In this document: one piece after another, positions 8,782 to 18,424 of the stretch
Layout: every line of letters starts with the position of its first letter
Position numbering within the stretch: the stretch's first letter is position 1
Origin: Proteobacteria bacterium UBA2133
GTDB taxonomy: Bacteria > Pseudomonadota > Gammaproteobacteria > Arenicellales > UBA868
Direction: 5' to 3'
NCBI GenBank assembly: GCA_002327725.1
Contig: DCXP01000025.1
Span: 3,232-25,020, forward strand
DNA: 21,789 bases
Program-made: the position numbers and the translations under genes
The notes under the pieces: model-generated
Seen by the model: the letters and a program-made list of their open reading frames with translations, nothing else
What the model was told of the DNA's origin: nothing
Databases searched by the model: none

Positions 8782-11700
8782 ATGGAATCCGATCAAAAAA
8801 TCTGGAGCCTGTCCCGTAACAGCAAAGACTCTTTGCTCAAAGCACTGCAACTGAGGGATTTCCGCCTAACGGATCAGACGGGCCATCTGGATTACCGGAT
8901 AGCAATACTGGCAAAGCCCGATGATGAATTGCCCGATCGCTGTGATCAGGCAATTTCCCTGATTCGTGAAACCAGTCTCGATCAACTGAATGTGGGCAAC
9001 CGGATCTTCTTTGGTCACTGCCCGGGATCATGTCGCCACGGCAAACTCGCCCTCGTTTTCCCTGGCTACGGGGCACATTATGACGACATGTTTTCGGATC
9101 TCTATCACACCTTCCCCCTGGTTAAAGACTGGTTCGGTAACCTATCCCCGGCACACCGGAAAGCCTTTCAGGCCAACCCATTTCTTTTCGGAAACAAGAG
9201 TCAGTCCAAGACTCCCCCAACGAGCGGGGAACTGGTAACGGCGATTCTGGTAATGAATCTCGCCATGTCAAAACTGATTAAGGCGCTGGGTATTTGCGGT
9301 GACTGCGCGGTGGGGCACAGTCATGGCGAAAACGCCGCGCTGGCTGCAGCAGGGATGCTGGTAGACCCTGGGGCTCTTTTTGACACCGTTCGCCAAGTGA
9401 TTGCCCAGGCTGCCGGACGCACAGCACCACGACAAATGCTCGCGATGCGCTCGATACCAGGACTCGATCTAAAGCCGCCGTTACACCTGGCCCTTGATAA
9501 TTGCCCATCCCAGATCATAGCCAGCGGTCCTGCTGAAGCTATTGCTGGACAGGAGCAGCAGCTCAAGGATGCCGGGGAGTTGTGTTTTCGCCTCGATCAG
9601 GTTACAGAGCCGGTACACACTCCTGACTTCCCACTCCTCATAGACGCGCTGACAACGCTGTACCGTCCAATCGAAACACACACACCGGCGTTCCCAGTCT
9701 ATTGCTGCCAGACAACGCGACCATTTCCTGATCAACACAAACCGGTGGTTGATCTGCTTGCGCGTCAGTGGCGTGAACCGGTTCGCTTTCGCGAGACCAT
9801 CAAGGCAATGTACCAGGATGGCGTGCGCACATTCCTTGAGGTGGGGCCCGCAGGCAGGCTGAGCGGATTCATCAGGGACACACTGCGTGGCAGCGATGCC
9901 GTTACTCTGGCAACCGACCTCGAAAAGCAGGCAGCGAAGAGTCAGATTCAACTCGTCGTCGGCCGGCTTTTCAGCATGGGTTACCCGGTGAATCCCAGTC
10001 ATGCCATGCTGGCCCCAGGCAGCACAGATGCTGATGCGCCGTGCACAAACGGCACAGAAAAGTTATCCGTCGCGAAAAAACCGGCCAACGGATCGGATCT
10101 CCAAAACGAGATCGTGCATCTGGTTGGCGAATTACTGCAGATTTCTGCCCCCAACCTGATCGACCCCGACCAGGGCTTTTTTACCCTCGGTCTGAGTTCT
10201 GTTGATGTCGTCTCCCTGGCTGATCGTCTTTCTGAGCGGTTGGGGGAAACAATCGCGCCCATTGCCGCTTTTGACCACCCGACACCGCGCTTGCTGGCGC
10301 GATTTCTCGGTAACCCAAATGGCTCCCGAACAGCAGATTCACCAGAACCGTTCATAGCCATCAGGTCCGATGATGCTGTTGCCATCATCGGTATGGCCTG
10401 CCGCTTTCCCGGGGGTGCCGGTACGCCAAACCAGTTCTGGGATCTGCTCTCACAGGGTGTTGATGCAATCGCTCCAGCCCCTACCGACCGCTGGGACAGC
10501 CGCCGCTATCACAGTGCACCACAACACGACGCGGCATATCACGGGGGATTCTTGAGCGATGTCAAAACCTTTGATGCGGCGTTTTTTAATCTGGCACCAC
10601 GTGAGGCCATAACGCTCGATCCGCAACAACGACTGCTGCTGGAAGTGACCTGGGAGGCGCTCGAAAACGCCTGCATCCCACCATCTCAACTCAATGGGAG
10701 TCCAACAGGGGTGTTTGTCGGCATCAGCAGCCGGGATTATGCCGAGCGCCTGAGTCCTGCCGAACGCATCCGCCAGACGGGGTACATGGCAACCGGCAAT
10801 GCACCCAGCGCTGCCGCGGGACGGATCTCCCATTTCCTCGGTACGACAGGACCGAGTCTCGCCGTTGATACTGCCTGCTCATCCTCCCTGGTTGCGGTTG
10901 ATCTTGCGTGCCGGTCACTTGCAGACGGCGACAGTCGGCTCGCCATTGCCGGGGGCGTCAATCTGATTCTCTCTCCCGAGCTGACGACTTACCTGGCATC
11001 GGCCAATGCACTGGCCGCGGATAGTCGCTGCAAAACCTTCGATGCTCGCGCCGACGGCTATGTGCGCTCTGAAGGCTGTGGCATGCTGATACTGAAGAAT
11101 CTCAGTGAAGCCGTGAACCAAGGTGACCCGATACTCGCAGTCATCCGCGGTACTGCCACCAGTCACACCGGCCACTCCAGCGGGCTCACTGTGCCAAACA
11201 GTCGCTCCCAGGAAAAACTGATCCGCCTTGCGCTGTCGCGATCTAGTCTGGCGACAGAAGATATCGGCTATGTTGAAGCCCATGGGACTGGAACTCAGCT
11301 TGGAGACCCCATCGAACTCAATGGGCTGGCGGCGGTCTTTTCCAATCTGACTTCACTGCCGATCGCATCTGTCAAGACGAATATCGGACACCTTGAAGCC
11401 GCGGCCGGTGTGGCCGGTCTGATAAAACTGGTACTTCAACTGCAGCACGGTCAGATTGCACCCCACCTGCATCTCGACACCCCCAACCCGGCGCTGGACT
11501 GGGATCAGACCCCGTTTACGGTTCCCCGAGAACTTGTGCCATGGCCTGAGCGTGGAGGCACGCGCGCCGGTGCCGTCAGCTCCTTTGGCATCAGCGGGAC
11601 CAACGCCCACGTTGTCGTTTCCCAAGCGCCGAAACCGGCCCGCGACACCTTCCTGAAAGATCTCGACCCGCATCATATTCTGACCCTCAGTGCTCGCGAT

Positions 11701-14700
11701 GGCGCAGCGTTGAGCACACTGGCCAAACACTATCAGAGAACCCTTGCAGAACTACCGGATAGCCGCCTGGCCGACTTTTGCTACACAAGCAATGTCGGCC
11801 GGCAACATTTCCCACAGCGTATCTCGGTTACCGGCCGGACGGCTCGGGAGATGGCCGATTTATTAGCCGACTCGAGTTTCAGTACAGCTGACCCGTTTAT
11901 GGGCTGCGTTTTTCTTTTTTCCGGACAAGGCACACAGTATCCCGGCATGGGCCGTGATCTTTATCGCACTGAACCGGTTTTTCGCAACACCTTTGACCAG
12001 TGTGCGCAGTACTTTGAGCCAGACCTGAAACAACCACTGCACAAAGCCGTATTTGACCGGGACTTTGACGAACTGGATCAGACCGGCTATAGCCAGCCGG
12101 CCATCTTTTCTCTGCAGATGGGTCTGAGCGCATTGTGGGCTGACTGGGGCATAGAAGCTGCCGCAGTTATTGGCCATAGCATCGGCGAATACGCGGCTGC
12201 CGTCACTGCAAAAGTACTTAGCTTAACGGATGCGGCCAGAGTGGTCGGTGCCCGGGCCAGATTGATGCAGTCCCTTCCCCGCACCGGAACTGATCGCGGA
12301 GCCATGCTTGCGCTTCGCATGAGCGAAGCCGCAGCCAATCAACTGCTTCTGGAAACCTCTGTCGAACTTTCGCTCGCTGCGGTAAATGGGCCCGAGAGTA
12401 TTGTCCTTTCTGGCCGGAAAACCGCGGTTGACAAGATGCAAACGCTGGCGACCCGACGTGGAATTGACTGCCAGATGCTGTCGGTATCCCACGCCTTTCA
12501 TTCATACCTGATGACGCCTGTTCTTGACGAATTCGGCGACGTTCTCCAATCGGTCAATCTGCAATTGCCCGCAATACCGTTCGCTTCTACCATGAGTGGG
12601 AGAATAGAGGACGAAGCGCTGCTCAACCCCGCTTTCTGGACGAAACAAATCAGCGCGACTGTCCGCTTTGCAGATGGCCTTACCGCGGTTAAAGAGACGA
12701 ACCTCAACTGTCATCTGGAAATCGGACCTGGGATCACCCTTACCGCCCTGAGTCAGGAGATGATTCCATCGCCGGGCATCCGCCGGCTGTCCTCGTTGCA
12801 CCCGAAGCGAGACGCCTGCCAGCAAATACGTCGGACCCTCGCTGCGCTATACGCCGATAGGGCGCCGGTGGACTGGAATGCTTTCCACCGCGGGAGGACC
12901 AGGCAGCGGTTGACCCTGCCCAATTATCCCTTCCAACGGCAAACCTTCTGGATCGATGATCATGACAAGGGTAAGACGGACACCCAGCGCACAAATTGGA
13001 CAGAACCAGAAGCAGGCCAGGCAACACCTACTCTGGAGGCGGCGGTCTCAACACAGACCGACCCCGACCCGCTGCGTGCCACCCTTTACGATGATCCCGA
13101 GGCCTTGTCGGCTCATCTTCATGAGCAGGTCTGTTTCACTATTGGCCTGGCCAAAGACGCGTCATTCGATCCAGCCTCGTCTTTCGCCGAACTCGGGATG
13201 GATTCGATGATGGCGGCCATGCTGGCGTATCAGGTCGGCAATGCACTGGATGTATCACTGGCGGTTCCTGCAGTGGCGCGCTGTCAGTCCTTCAGCGACT
13301 TTGTCTCAATGGTCAGTCAAGCACTAAGGGGAATATCCGAAAAGACACTGGCCGGCAGGAACAACCTTGACTCCGACGGACCCACGGAACTATCTGAAGG
13401 GCAACGGGCATTGTGGTACCTGTGGCGCCTCGCTCCTGAAAGCACGGCCTACAACCAGTCGCTGCCTATCGTATTTTCTGAAGACCCGGGCGCCGAGAAA
13501 CTGTCAGCAGCCTGGCGCATGCTGATCCGGAGACACGAGATGCTGCGATGCTGTTTCCCGATCCTTGACGGCGAACCCGTTGCAAAAATTATGCCGGAAG
13601 ACAGTGACATCGACTACCAGACCATTGAGATTGGCGGACACCCCGATGAAATCTCCGGTCAGCTTGCTGAACATCACGACCAGCCCTTCGATATTGCATC
13701 AACACCGCCCGTGCGGGTCCGATCTTTTCATGGTCATCAGGGCGTCACCTTCCTGATTACCATGCACCACATCATTTGTGACGGCTGGTCGCTGGAAATT
13801 CTGTACCGGGAACTTACCCAACTGCTCAGCGGACAAACCCTGGGTGCAGATATGAATCGGTACCGGGATTATGTTGCCTGGGAGAGCGCGATGTTATCCG
13901 GACCCGCCGGAGACGCCCTGGCAGGGTACTGGCGCAAGACCCTTTACCCACCGCTGCCGATAACTGAACTGCCAACAGACTTTGTGCGCCCCGCTCTTCA
14001 GACATATGCCGGAGCACTGCATACGAGAGAACTTGAACCTGCACTCATGCTTGGCCTCAAGGGTCTCGCACGAACCCATCACACGACCCTCTTTACCGTG
14101 ACCCTGGCGGGGTGGTTCCTCCTCCTGTACCGGTACGGCGGTCTTGATGATCTGCTGGTTTCAACCCCCACGGCTGGCCGCTCACAGTCAGGCCAGACCG
14201 GGATCGTTGGCTATTTTGTGAATCCGGTGCTCATCCGTGCTGGAATTGATCCGGCCTGCAGCGTGACCGAATTTCTTGAGTTGATCCGTGATCGTTCGCA
14301 AGAGGCCGTGGGGCACGCTGATTATCCCTTTCCGATGCTTGCCCAGCTCGTCAACCCTGTTCGTGACCCGGGTCGGTCACCTATGACAGACATCTCATTC
14401 AACTATGTCGCTGATCTGGAAACAATACGGCCTGATACCGCAATCGAATGCGCTATCTTCGACATCCCGCAAGCGGCTGGCAAGTTTGACCTCACGGCAA
14501 ACATTATTGAACATCCCAATAACCCCAGAGTGTCACTTGGATACAACCGGGATCTGTTCCGACCGCAGACCATTGCGCAGATGGCAATTGATCTCGAAGC
14601 CATCCTCAGCGAATTCATCAAAAGCCCCGAACAGGCTCTTGGCACTTTGCCGCTCTCTGGAACCAGCGGGCAGCCTTTGTCGACCCCACCGATATCCGAG

Positions 14701-17334
14701 CCCGGGCGGGCGCCTACAGTCATTCAGTTGCTGCACCAGCAGGCACAGAAGACGCCTGGACTGCCTGCTGTGTACGCATCAGATCAATCTCTGACTTATC
14801 AGGAACTCGACCGCAAATCCGATGCGCTGGCATCGGTCCTGCGCCAAGATCACCCCGATCCGACATCAGCAATCGCCCTGATCGCCCCGCGCAACGCAGC
14901 AGCTGTCATTGCCCTTTTCGGTATCCTGAAAGCAGGGGCGCCCTATCTCGCAATAGACCCCGACACACCGCCGGACCTGGTCCGACGCATGCTTAATGAA
15001 TGCGGGGTACGGACGGTTATTGGCGATACCGGGACGGTTTCGGCAACAGCAAGGGACCTTAAGACTATCGAACTAGAGCATTTACCCTCGCAGTTGACAC
15101 TCCAACCGCCTCCACCCGGTACAACAGCCGGTCACAATGACCTGGCATATATCATGTATACCTCGGGCTCGTCCGGTGTCCCCAAGGGAGTTGAGGTTTC
15201 CCACAAGGCACTGAGCAACTATGTTGAGGGAATCCAACGGGTTCTGGATATCGGTCCTGGTGATGCCTTTGCTCACGTTTCAACCCTTGCGGCAGATCTC
15301 GGCAATACAGCACTCTTCCCAACCCTCGCAGCGGGTGGATGCGTTCACATGCTGGACCGGGAACAGATCACTGACATCAACGCGATCGCCGACTACTTCT
15401 CAACACACCGGATCGACTACCTGAAGATCGTTCCGAGTCACCTGGAAACGCTACTGCAAACAGGATTGCCAAGTGCCCCGCTGCCCGGAAAGAAGCTGAT
15501 ACTCGGCGGCGAATCTGCTCCGCCCGTATTAATCAACAAAGTCCGTGATCTTGCTCCAAACCTGATCATTATCAATCACTACGGTCCGACCGAAACCACT
15601 ATCGGCGTACTGACCCATACCCTCACCCCCGAGACGCCATATCAGGGACCGGAGGATTTACCGCTGGGCAAACCTCTGCCCGGTTGCTCCGTGTATCTGG
15701 TTAACCAAGATCTCAAGCCGGTGCCTCGGGGTGCGGTTGGTGAGGTTGTTATCGGCGGCAGATGCCTGTCCAGAGGCTACCGCAATCAGGAAGGTCCCAC
15801 CCGAACGTCGTTCATCGAATGGAATCCAACTGACAACCCTGGAGCCGGTGGCGAACTGATGCGGTCTTACCGCACGGGCGATCTGGCGCGGATGGATCTT
15901 GACGGAAGACTGCACTACATTGGCCGCGCTGACCGGCAGTGTAAAGTCCGCGGCTACCGTGTCGAACCGCGTCATATTGAACAACTGATCCTGGCTTTTG
16001 GAGAGATCGACCAGTGTCGGGTGCTGCTCGTAGACCGCGGTCTTACCGCATGTATCGTTTCATCGCAGAAGACACAATTCAACGAACTGCGCTCTTTTCT
16101 TGCATCCAGACTGCCTGGATACATGGTTCCGGATCGTTTCGTTACGATGCGGGAACTGCCGCTTACCGCAAATGGCAAGGTCAATAATGACGCTCTGCAG
16201 GCGGTACTGAGATCTGATCAGGGCGCACAAGGCGCAGGGCAAATGCGCGACCTTACGGAACTCAAGTTAACCCGTATATGGAGAGACATTCTCGATCAGG
16301 ACGTAAGCGGAATCCGCCAGGACTTCTTTCAGTTGGGCGGACACTCACTACTTGCCGTGCGCCTTGCCTGGCAGATCGAAAAGGAGTTTGCTGTCAGCGT
16401 TCCACTTGCTGCCTTCTATTCCCACGCTACGATTGAAGCGCAAGCAGAACTGATTCGGCAGTCGGATCATGTGCAAGACCCGATCCTGGTCGGGTTAGCC
16501 CAGGCGGTTGATAGCGAACCGGTGATACTGCTCCCGGGCGCTGGCGGAAATACCTTCTATCTCGCAGGCCTGGCTGCCCAACTTGGAACAAGACATCAGG
16601 TCTGGGGCTTACAGGCGCCCGGACAATATGGCAGTGACACCAGGTTACTGACTTCTGTTCCCGCTATCGCGAGCTACTTCCTTGAGGTGCTCGAGGACGC
16701 TGGAATGGAAGGGCCGTACCGCTTAATTGGCCATTCCTTTGGCGCCCTGGTTGCCTTTGAGATGGCCTCTCAGTTGTGTCGCCGAAAGGAGTCCATAGCG
16801 ATGGTGGGGGTTATTGACAATCCACCGCCCGAAAATGATCAAGATAGCGCTTATCAAGGCTGGGACCATACTGACTGGCTGATGCATATTGCCATTCGGA
16901 TGCAAAAAATATTTGACGCCGAAATTATTCTTGATGCAGATGCGCTACGGGAAATGACCGATGATGAGCAGAATCAATGGTTTGCAAAATCGTTGGTAGC
17001 AGCCGGACTATTGCCGAAAGGTACGTCAGCAGACTATCTCAGCCGCTTTATCGAGCTTTACCGTAGCAATGCGATTGCCGGTATGAACTACCGCCCTGGC
17101 CGACTTCCCACTGACGTACCGCTGGCGGTTTTTTGTGCCGAAACGCAAGATCCCGAACTTGCCGGGCCAACTTCAGTAGCCGACAGTACGGTTGGGTGGT
17201 CCCGGTATACCGAGGGCGTGCCATACGTCGGGCGGGTTCCGGGAACACACATCACCATGCTGCAAGAGCCAAATGTAAACGCCCTCGCCGGGCAGATTAC
17301 TGCAATGCTGGCCGGGGCCCCAAGAAATGTCTGA
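8782..17334 (+). CDS. hybrid PKS-NRPS synthase, AT-ACP / KS-AT-ACP / C-A-PCP-TE, predicted to incorporate aspartate
   Basis: The gene encodes about 2850 aa. The frame is open from an ATG at 8623, but that start is only 16 bp from the divergent GTG and adds 53 residues without domain character; ATG 8782 fits the AT start better. Neither has a clear RBS. Domains, numbered from 8782: AT1 (FPGYG 93-97, Ser180 in GHSHGE, His279 in EPVHTP); ACP1 (Ser473 in LGLSSVD); KS (from 531, Cys699 in DTACSSS, His834, His870 in NIGH); AT2 (GQGTQ 1048, Ser1133 in GHSIGE, HAFH 1237-1240, malonyl type); ACP2 (Ser1475 in GMDSM); condensation (HHIICDG 1662-1668); adenylation (TSGSSG from 2127; pocket D2172, L2173, T2176, K2215, I2240, G2242, H2266, I2274, G2275, K2466); PCP (Ser2522 in GGHSL); thioesterase (Ser2652 in GHSFG, Asp2679, His2823). 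All catalytic residues checked are present. There is no KR, DH or ER, so the malonate-derived unit should stay a beta-ketone before coupling to aspartate. Substrate and product are inferred. Confidence 0.95.
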   Translation: MESDQKIWSLSRNSKDSLLKALQLRDFRLTDQTGHLDYRIAILAKPDDELPDRCDQAISLIRETSLDQLNVGNRIFFGHCPGSCRHGKLALVFPGYGAHYDDMFSDLYHTFPLVKDWFGNLSPAHRKAFQANPFLFGNKSQSKTPPTSGELVTAILVMNLAMSKLIKALGICGDCAVGHSHGENAALAAAGMLVDPGALFDTVRQVIAQAAGRTAPRQMLAMRSIPGLDLKPPLHLALDNCPSQIIASGPAEAIAGQEQQLKDAGELCFRLDQVTEPVHTPDFPLLIDALTTLYRPIETHTPAFPVYCCQTTRPFPDQHKPVVDLLARQWREPVRFRETIKAMYQDGVRTFLEVGPAGRLSGFIRDTLRGSDAVTLATDLEKQAAKSQIQLVVGRLFSMGYPVNPSHAMLAPGSTDADAPCTNGTEKLSVAKKPANGSDLQNEIVHLVGELLQISAPNLIDPDQGFFTLGLSSVDVVSLADRLSERLGETIAPIAAFDHPTPRLLARFLGNPNGSRTADSPEPFIAIRSDDAVAIIGMACRFPGGAGTPNQFWDLLSQGVDAIAPAPTDRWDSRRYHSAPQHDAAYHGGFLSDVKTFDAAFFNLAPREAITLDPQQRLLLEVTWEALENACIPPSQLNGSPTGVFVGISSRDYAERLSPAERIRQTGYMATGNAPSAAAGRISHFLGTTGPSLAVDTACSSSLVAVDLACRSLADGDSRLAIAGGVNLILSPELTTYLASANALAADSRCKTFDARADGYVRSEGCGMLILKNLSEAVNQGDPILAVIRGTATSHTGHSSGLTVPNSRSQEKLIRLALSRSSLATEDIGYVEAHGTGTQLGDPIELNGLAAVFSNLTSLPIASVKTNIGHLEAAAGVAGLIKLVLQLQHGQIAPHLHLDTPNPALDWDQTPFTVPRELVPWPERGGTRAGAVSSFGISGTNAHVVVSQAPKPARDTFLKDLDPHHILTLSARDGAALSTLAKHYQRTLAELPDSRLADFCYTSNVGRQHFPQRISVTGRTAREMADLLADSSFSTADPFMGCVFLFSGQGTQYPGMGRDLYRTEPVFRNTFDQCAQYFEPDLKQPLHKAVFDRDFDELDQTGYSQPAIFSLQMGLSALWADWGIEAAAVIGHSIGEYAAAVTAKVLSLTDAARVVGARARLMQSLPRTGTDRGAMLALRMSEAAANQLLLETSVELSLAAVNGPESIVLSGRKTAVDKMQTLATRRGIDCQMLSVSHAFHSYLMTPVLDEFGDVLQSVNLQLPAIPFASTMSGRIEDEALLNPAFWTKQISATVRFADGLTAVKETNLNCHLEIGPGITLTALSQEMIPSPGIRRLSSLHPKRDACQQIRRTLAALYADRAPVDWNAFHRGRTRQRLTLPNYPFQRQTFWIDDHDKGKTDTQRTNWTEPEAGQATPTLEAAVSTQTDPDPLRATLYDDPEALSAHLHEQVCFTIGLAKDASFDPASSFAELGMDSMMAAMLAYQVGNALDVSLAVPAVARCQSFSDFVSMVSQALRGISEKTLAGRNNLDSDGPTELSEGQRALWYLWRLAPESTAYNQSLPIVFSEDPGAEKLSAAWRMLIRRHEMLRCCFPILDGEPVAKIMPEDSDIDYQTIEIGGHPDEISGQLAEHHDQPFDIASTPPVRVRSFHGHQGVTFLITMHHIICDGWSLEILYRELTQLLSGQTLGADMNRYRDYVAWESAMLSGPAGDALAGYWRKTLYPPLPITELPTDFVRPALQTYAGALHTRELEPALMLGLKGLARTHHTTLFTVTLAGWFLLLYRYGGLDDLLVSTPTAGRSQSGQTGIVGYFVNPVLIRAGIDPACSVTEFLELIRDRSQEAVGHADYPFPMLAQLVNPVRDPGRSPMTDISFNYVADLETIRPDTAIECAIFDIPQAAGKFDLTANIIEHPNNPRVSLGYNRDLFRPQTIAQMAIDLEAILSEFIKSPEQALGTLPLSGTSGQPLSTPPISEPGRAPTVIQLLHQQAQKTPGLPAVYASDQSLTYQELDRKSDALASVLRQDHPDPTSAIALIAPRNAAAVIALFGILKAGAPYLAIDPDTPPDLVRRMLNECGVRTVIGDTGTVSATARDLKTIELEHLPSQLTLQPPPPGTTAGHNDLAYIMYTSGSSGVPKGVEVSHKALSNYVEGIQRVLDIGPGDAFAHVSTLAADLGNTALFPTLAAGGCVHMLDREQITDINAIADYFSTHRIDYLKIVPSHLETLLQTGLPSAPLPGKKLILGGESAPPVLINKVRDLAPNLIIINHYGPTETTIGVLTHTLTPETPYQGPEDLPLGKPLPGCSVYLVNQDLKPVPRGAVGEVVIGGRCLSRGYRNQEGPTRTSFIEWNPTDNPGAGGELMRSYRTGDLARMDLDGRLHYIGRADRQCKVRGYRVEPRHIEQLILAFGEIDQCRVLLVDRGLTACIVSSQKTQFNELRSFLASRLPGYMVPDRFVTMRELPLTANGKVNNDALQAVLRSDQGAQGAGQMRDLTELKLTRIWRDILDQDVSGIRQDFFQLGGHSLLAVRLAWQIEKEFAVSVPLAAFYSHATIEAQAELIRQSDHVQDPILVGLAQAVDSEPVILLPGAGGNTFYLAGLAAQLGTRHQVWGLQAPGQYGSDTRLLTSVPAIASYFLEVLEDAGMEGPYRLIGHSFGALVAFEMASQLCRRKESIAMVGVIDNPPPENDQDSAYQGWDHTDWLMHIAIRMQKIFDAEIILDADALREMTDDEQNQWFAKSLVAAGLLPKGTSADYLSRFIELYRSNAIAGMNYRPGRLPTDVPLAVFCAETQDPELAGPTSVADSTVGWSRYTEGVPYVGRVPGTHITMLQEPNVNALAGQITAMLAGAPRNV

Positions 17335-18367
17335 ATCTCCCAGGACGGCCTTGTTTCGCTACATCTACGGCAACTGGTCAACCATGGTGGTATTTGTTTA
17401 CGCCGAACTCGGCATTGCCGATCATGTATGGGAGGGTACTGTTACCGCTGATACTCTGGCCGCCGCCACAGGGACTGACACCCAGGCCCTGACCCGGGTG
17501 CTCAATTGCGCACAGGCGCTGGGTCTGCACTCGATCAACCCCGACGGCGAGTTGACTTTAGCCCCAACCGGGGAACTGCTGCGAAGCAATGTACCCGGAT
17601 CGCTCCGGGATGCCGCGCGCCTGAATGGGGCGGATTTTCGTTACCAGCCCTGGGGACGGTTGCTGGAGTACGTGCGCACTGGAAGCGGCCGGGGGCTGTC
17701 GCCAACCTGGGAGAAAGGCACCATACCCTACCTCAATGACAAATCGGAAGCCCTGAAGATGTTTGAAGCTGCGATGAGTCAACTGGCCACCCATACCGAC
17801 GAAGACCAGATCATCGCAAATCAAATCGACTGGGGGCGTTTTTCCAGCATTATTGATATCGGCTCGGGCAACGGCACCCTGCTTGAGGCGATTCTTGGCC
17901 GACATCCCGATACCCACGGAACCCTTTTTGATGTGCCGGAAGTCATCAACAACATTTCTACACAACGATCTTTCAACCCGCTGCCGCCACGGCTTCGGTC
18001 CATTGCCGGAAATTTCTTTGAAGCGATACCAGATGGCTTTGATGCCTATCTGATGAAAAACATTCTCCATAACCATCCGCAGAGGCAATGCCTACAGTTG
18101 CTGCGCAACGTGGCCGGCAGCATGACCCGGCGCGAGACAAGGCTGTTCCTTATCGAGTTTTCCAGGGGGAACCAGAATGGCACCGACATACTCGGGTGTT
18201 TCACGGATCTGAATCTGAATCTGCTGGTCGGCGGCTCGGTGCGATCGATCGAAGGCTACCGGACGTTGCTCCAGCATGCCGGTCTACAACTCGGCGCCGT
18301 AACGAATGTTCCCGGAACCGAGAGGATTATTCTGGAGTGCAAGGTCTCTGAAGGGAGGTCCGTCTAG
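17327..18367 (+). CDS. SAM-dependent O-methyltransferase (Methyltransf_2 / CrtF-like family)
   Basis: A 346-aa class I methyltransferase. An N-terminal helical dimerisation/winged-helix region (about 1-110, with YAELGIAD) precedes the SAM site DIGSGNG at 177-183. FDVPEVI follows at 201-207, and KNILHNH at 244-250 places the likely catalytic base at His248, matching the LHDW-type motif of this family. Its ATG overlaps the stop of the hybrid synthase by 8 bp (ATGTCTGA), indicating translational coupling and a shared transcript. The RBS is weak, as expected for coupling. Members methylate hydroxyls, enols or carboxylates of small molecules, so tailoring of the product, for example an enol derived from the unreduced beta-ketone, is the natural role. 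The substrate cannot be read from sequence. The family assignment is firm. Confidence 0.92.
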   Translation: MSESPRTALFRYIYGNWSTMVVFVYAELGIADHVWEGTVTADTLAAATGTDTQALTRVLNCAQALGLHSINPDGELTLAPTGELLRSNVPGSLRDAARLNGADFRYQPWGRLLEYVRTGSGRGLSPTWEKGTIPYLNDKSEALKMFEAAMSQLATHTDEDQIIANQIDWGRFSSIIDIGSGNGTLLEAILGRHPDTHGTLFDVPEVINNISTQRSFNPLPPRLRSIAGNFFEAIPDGFDAYLMKNILHNHPQRQCLQLLRNVAGSMTRRETRLFLIEFSRGNQNGTDILGCFTDLNLNLLVGGSVRSIEGYRTLLQHAGLQLGAVTNVPGTERIILECKVSEGRSV

Positions 18368-18424
18368 CCTGCGCCTAACAACGGAATGGTCAACTGCCGC
18401 TTATTCTTGAATAGTACATGCCCC

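Noticed and set aside
8782..17334. Possible KR, epimerisation or methyltransferase domains within the hybrid synthase
   Set aside because: The inter-domain stretches AT2-ACP2, C-A and A-PCP are too short, and no Rossmann GxGxxG with reductase features was seen there.
17558..18088. Open frame of 176 codons on the minus strand
   Set aside because: It is antisense to the methyltransferase, including its SAM motif; no domain recognised.
18373..18379. GCCTAAC heptamer resembling one end of an integron attC site
   Set aside because: No matching GTTRRRY partner or imperfect-palindrome body was found nearby, and a heptamer occurs easily by chance.
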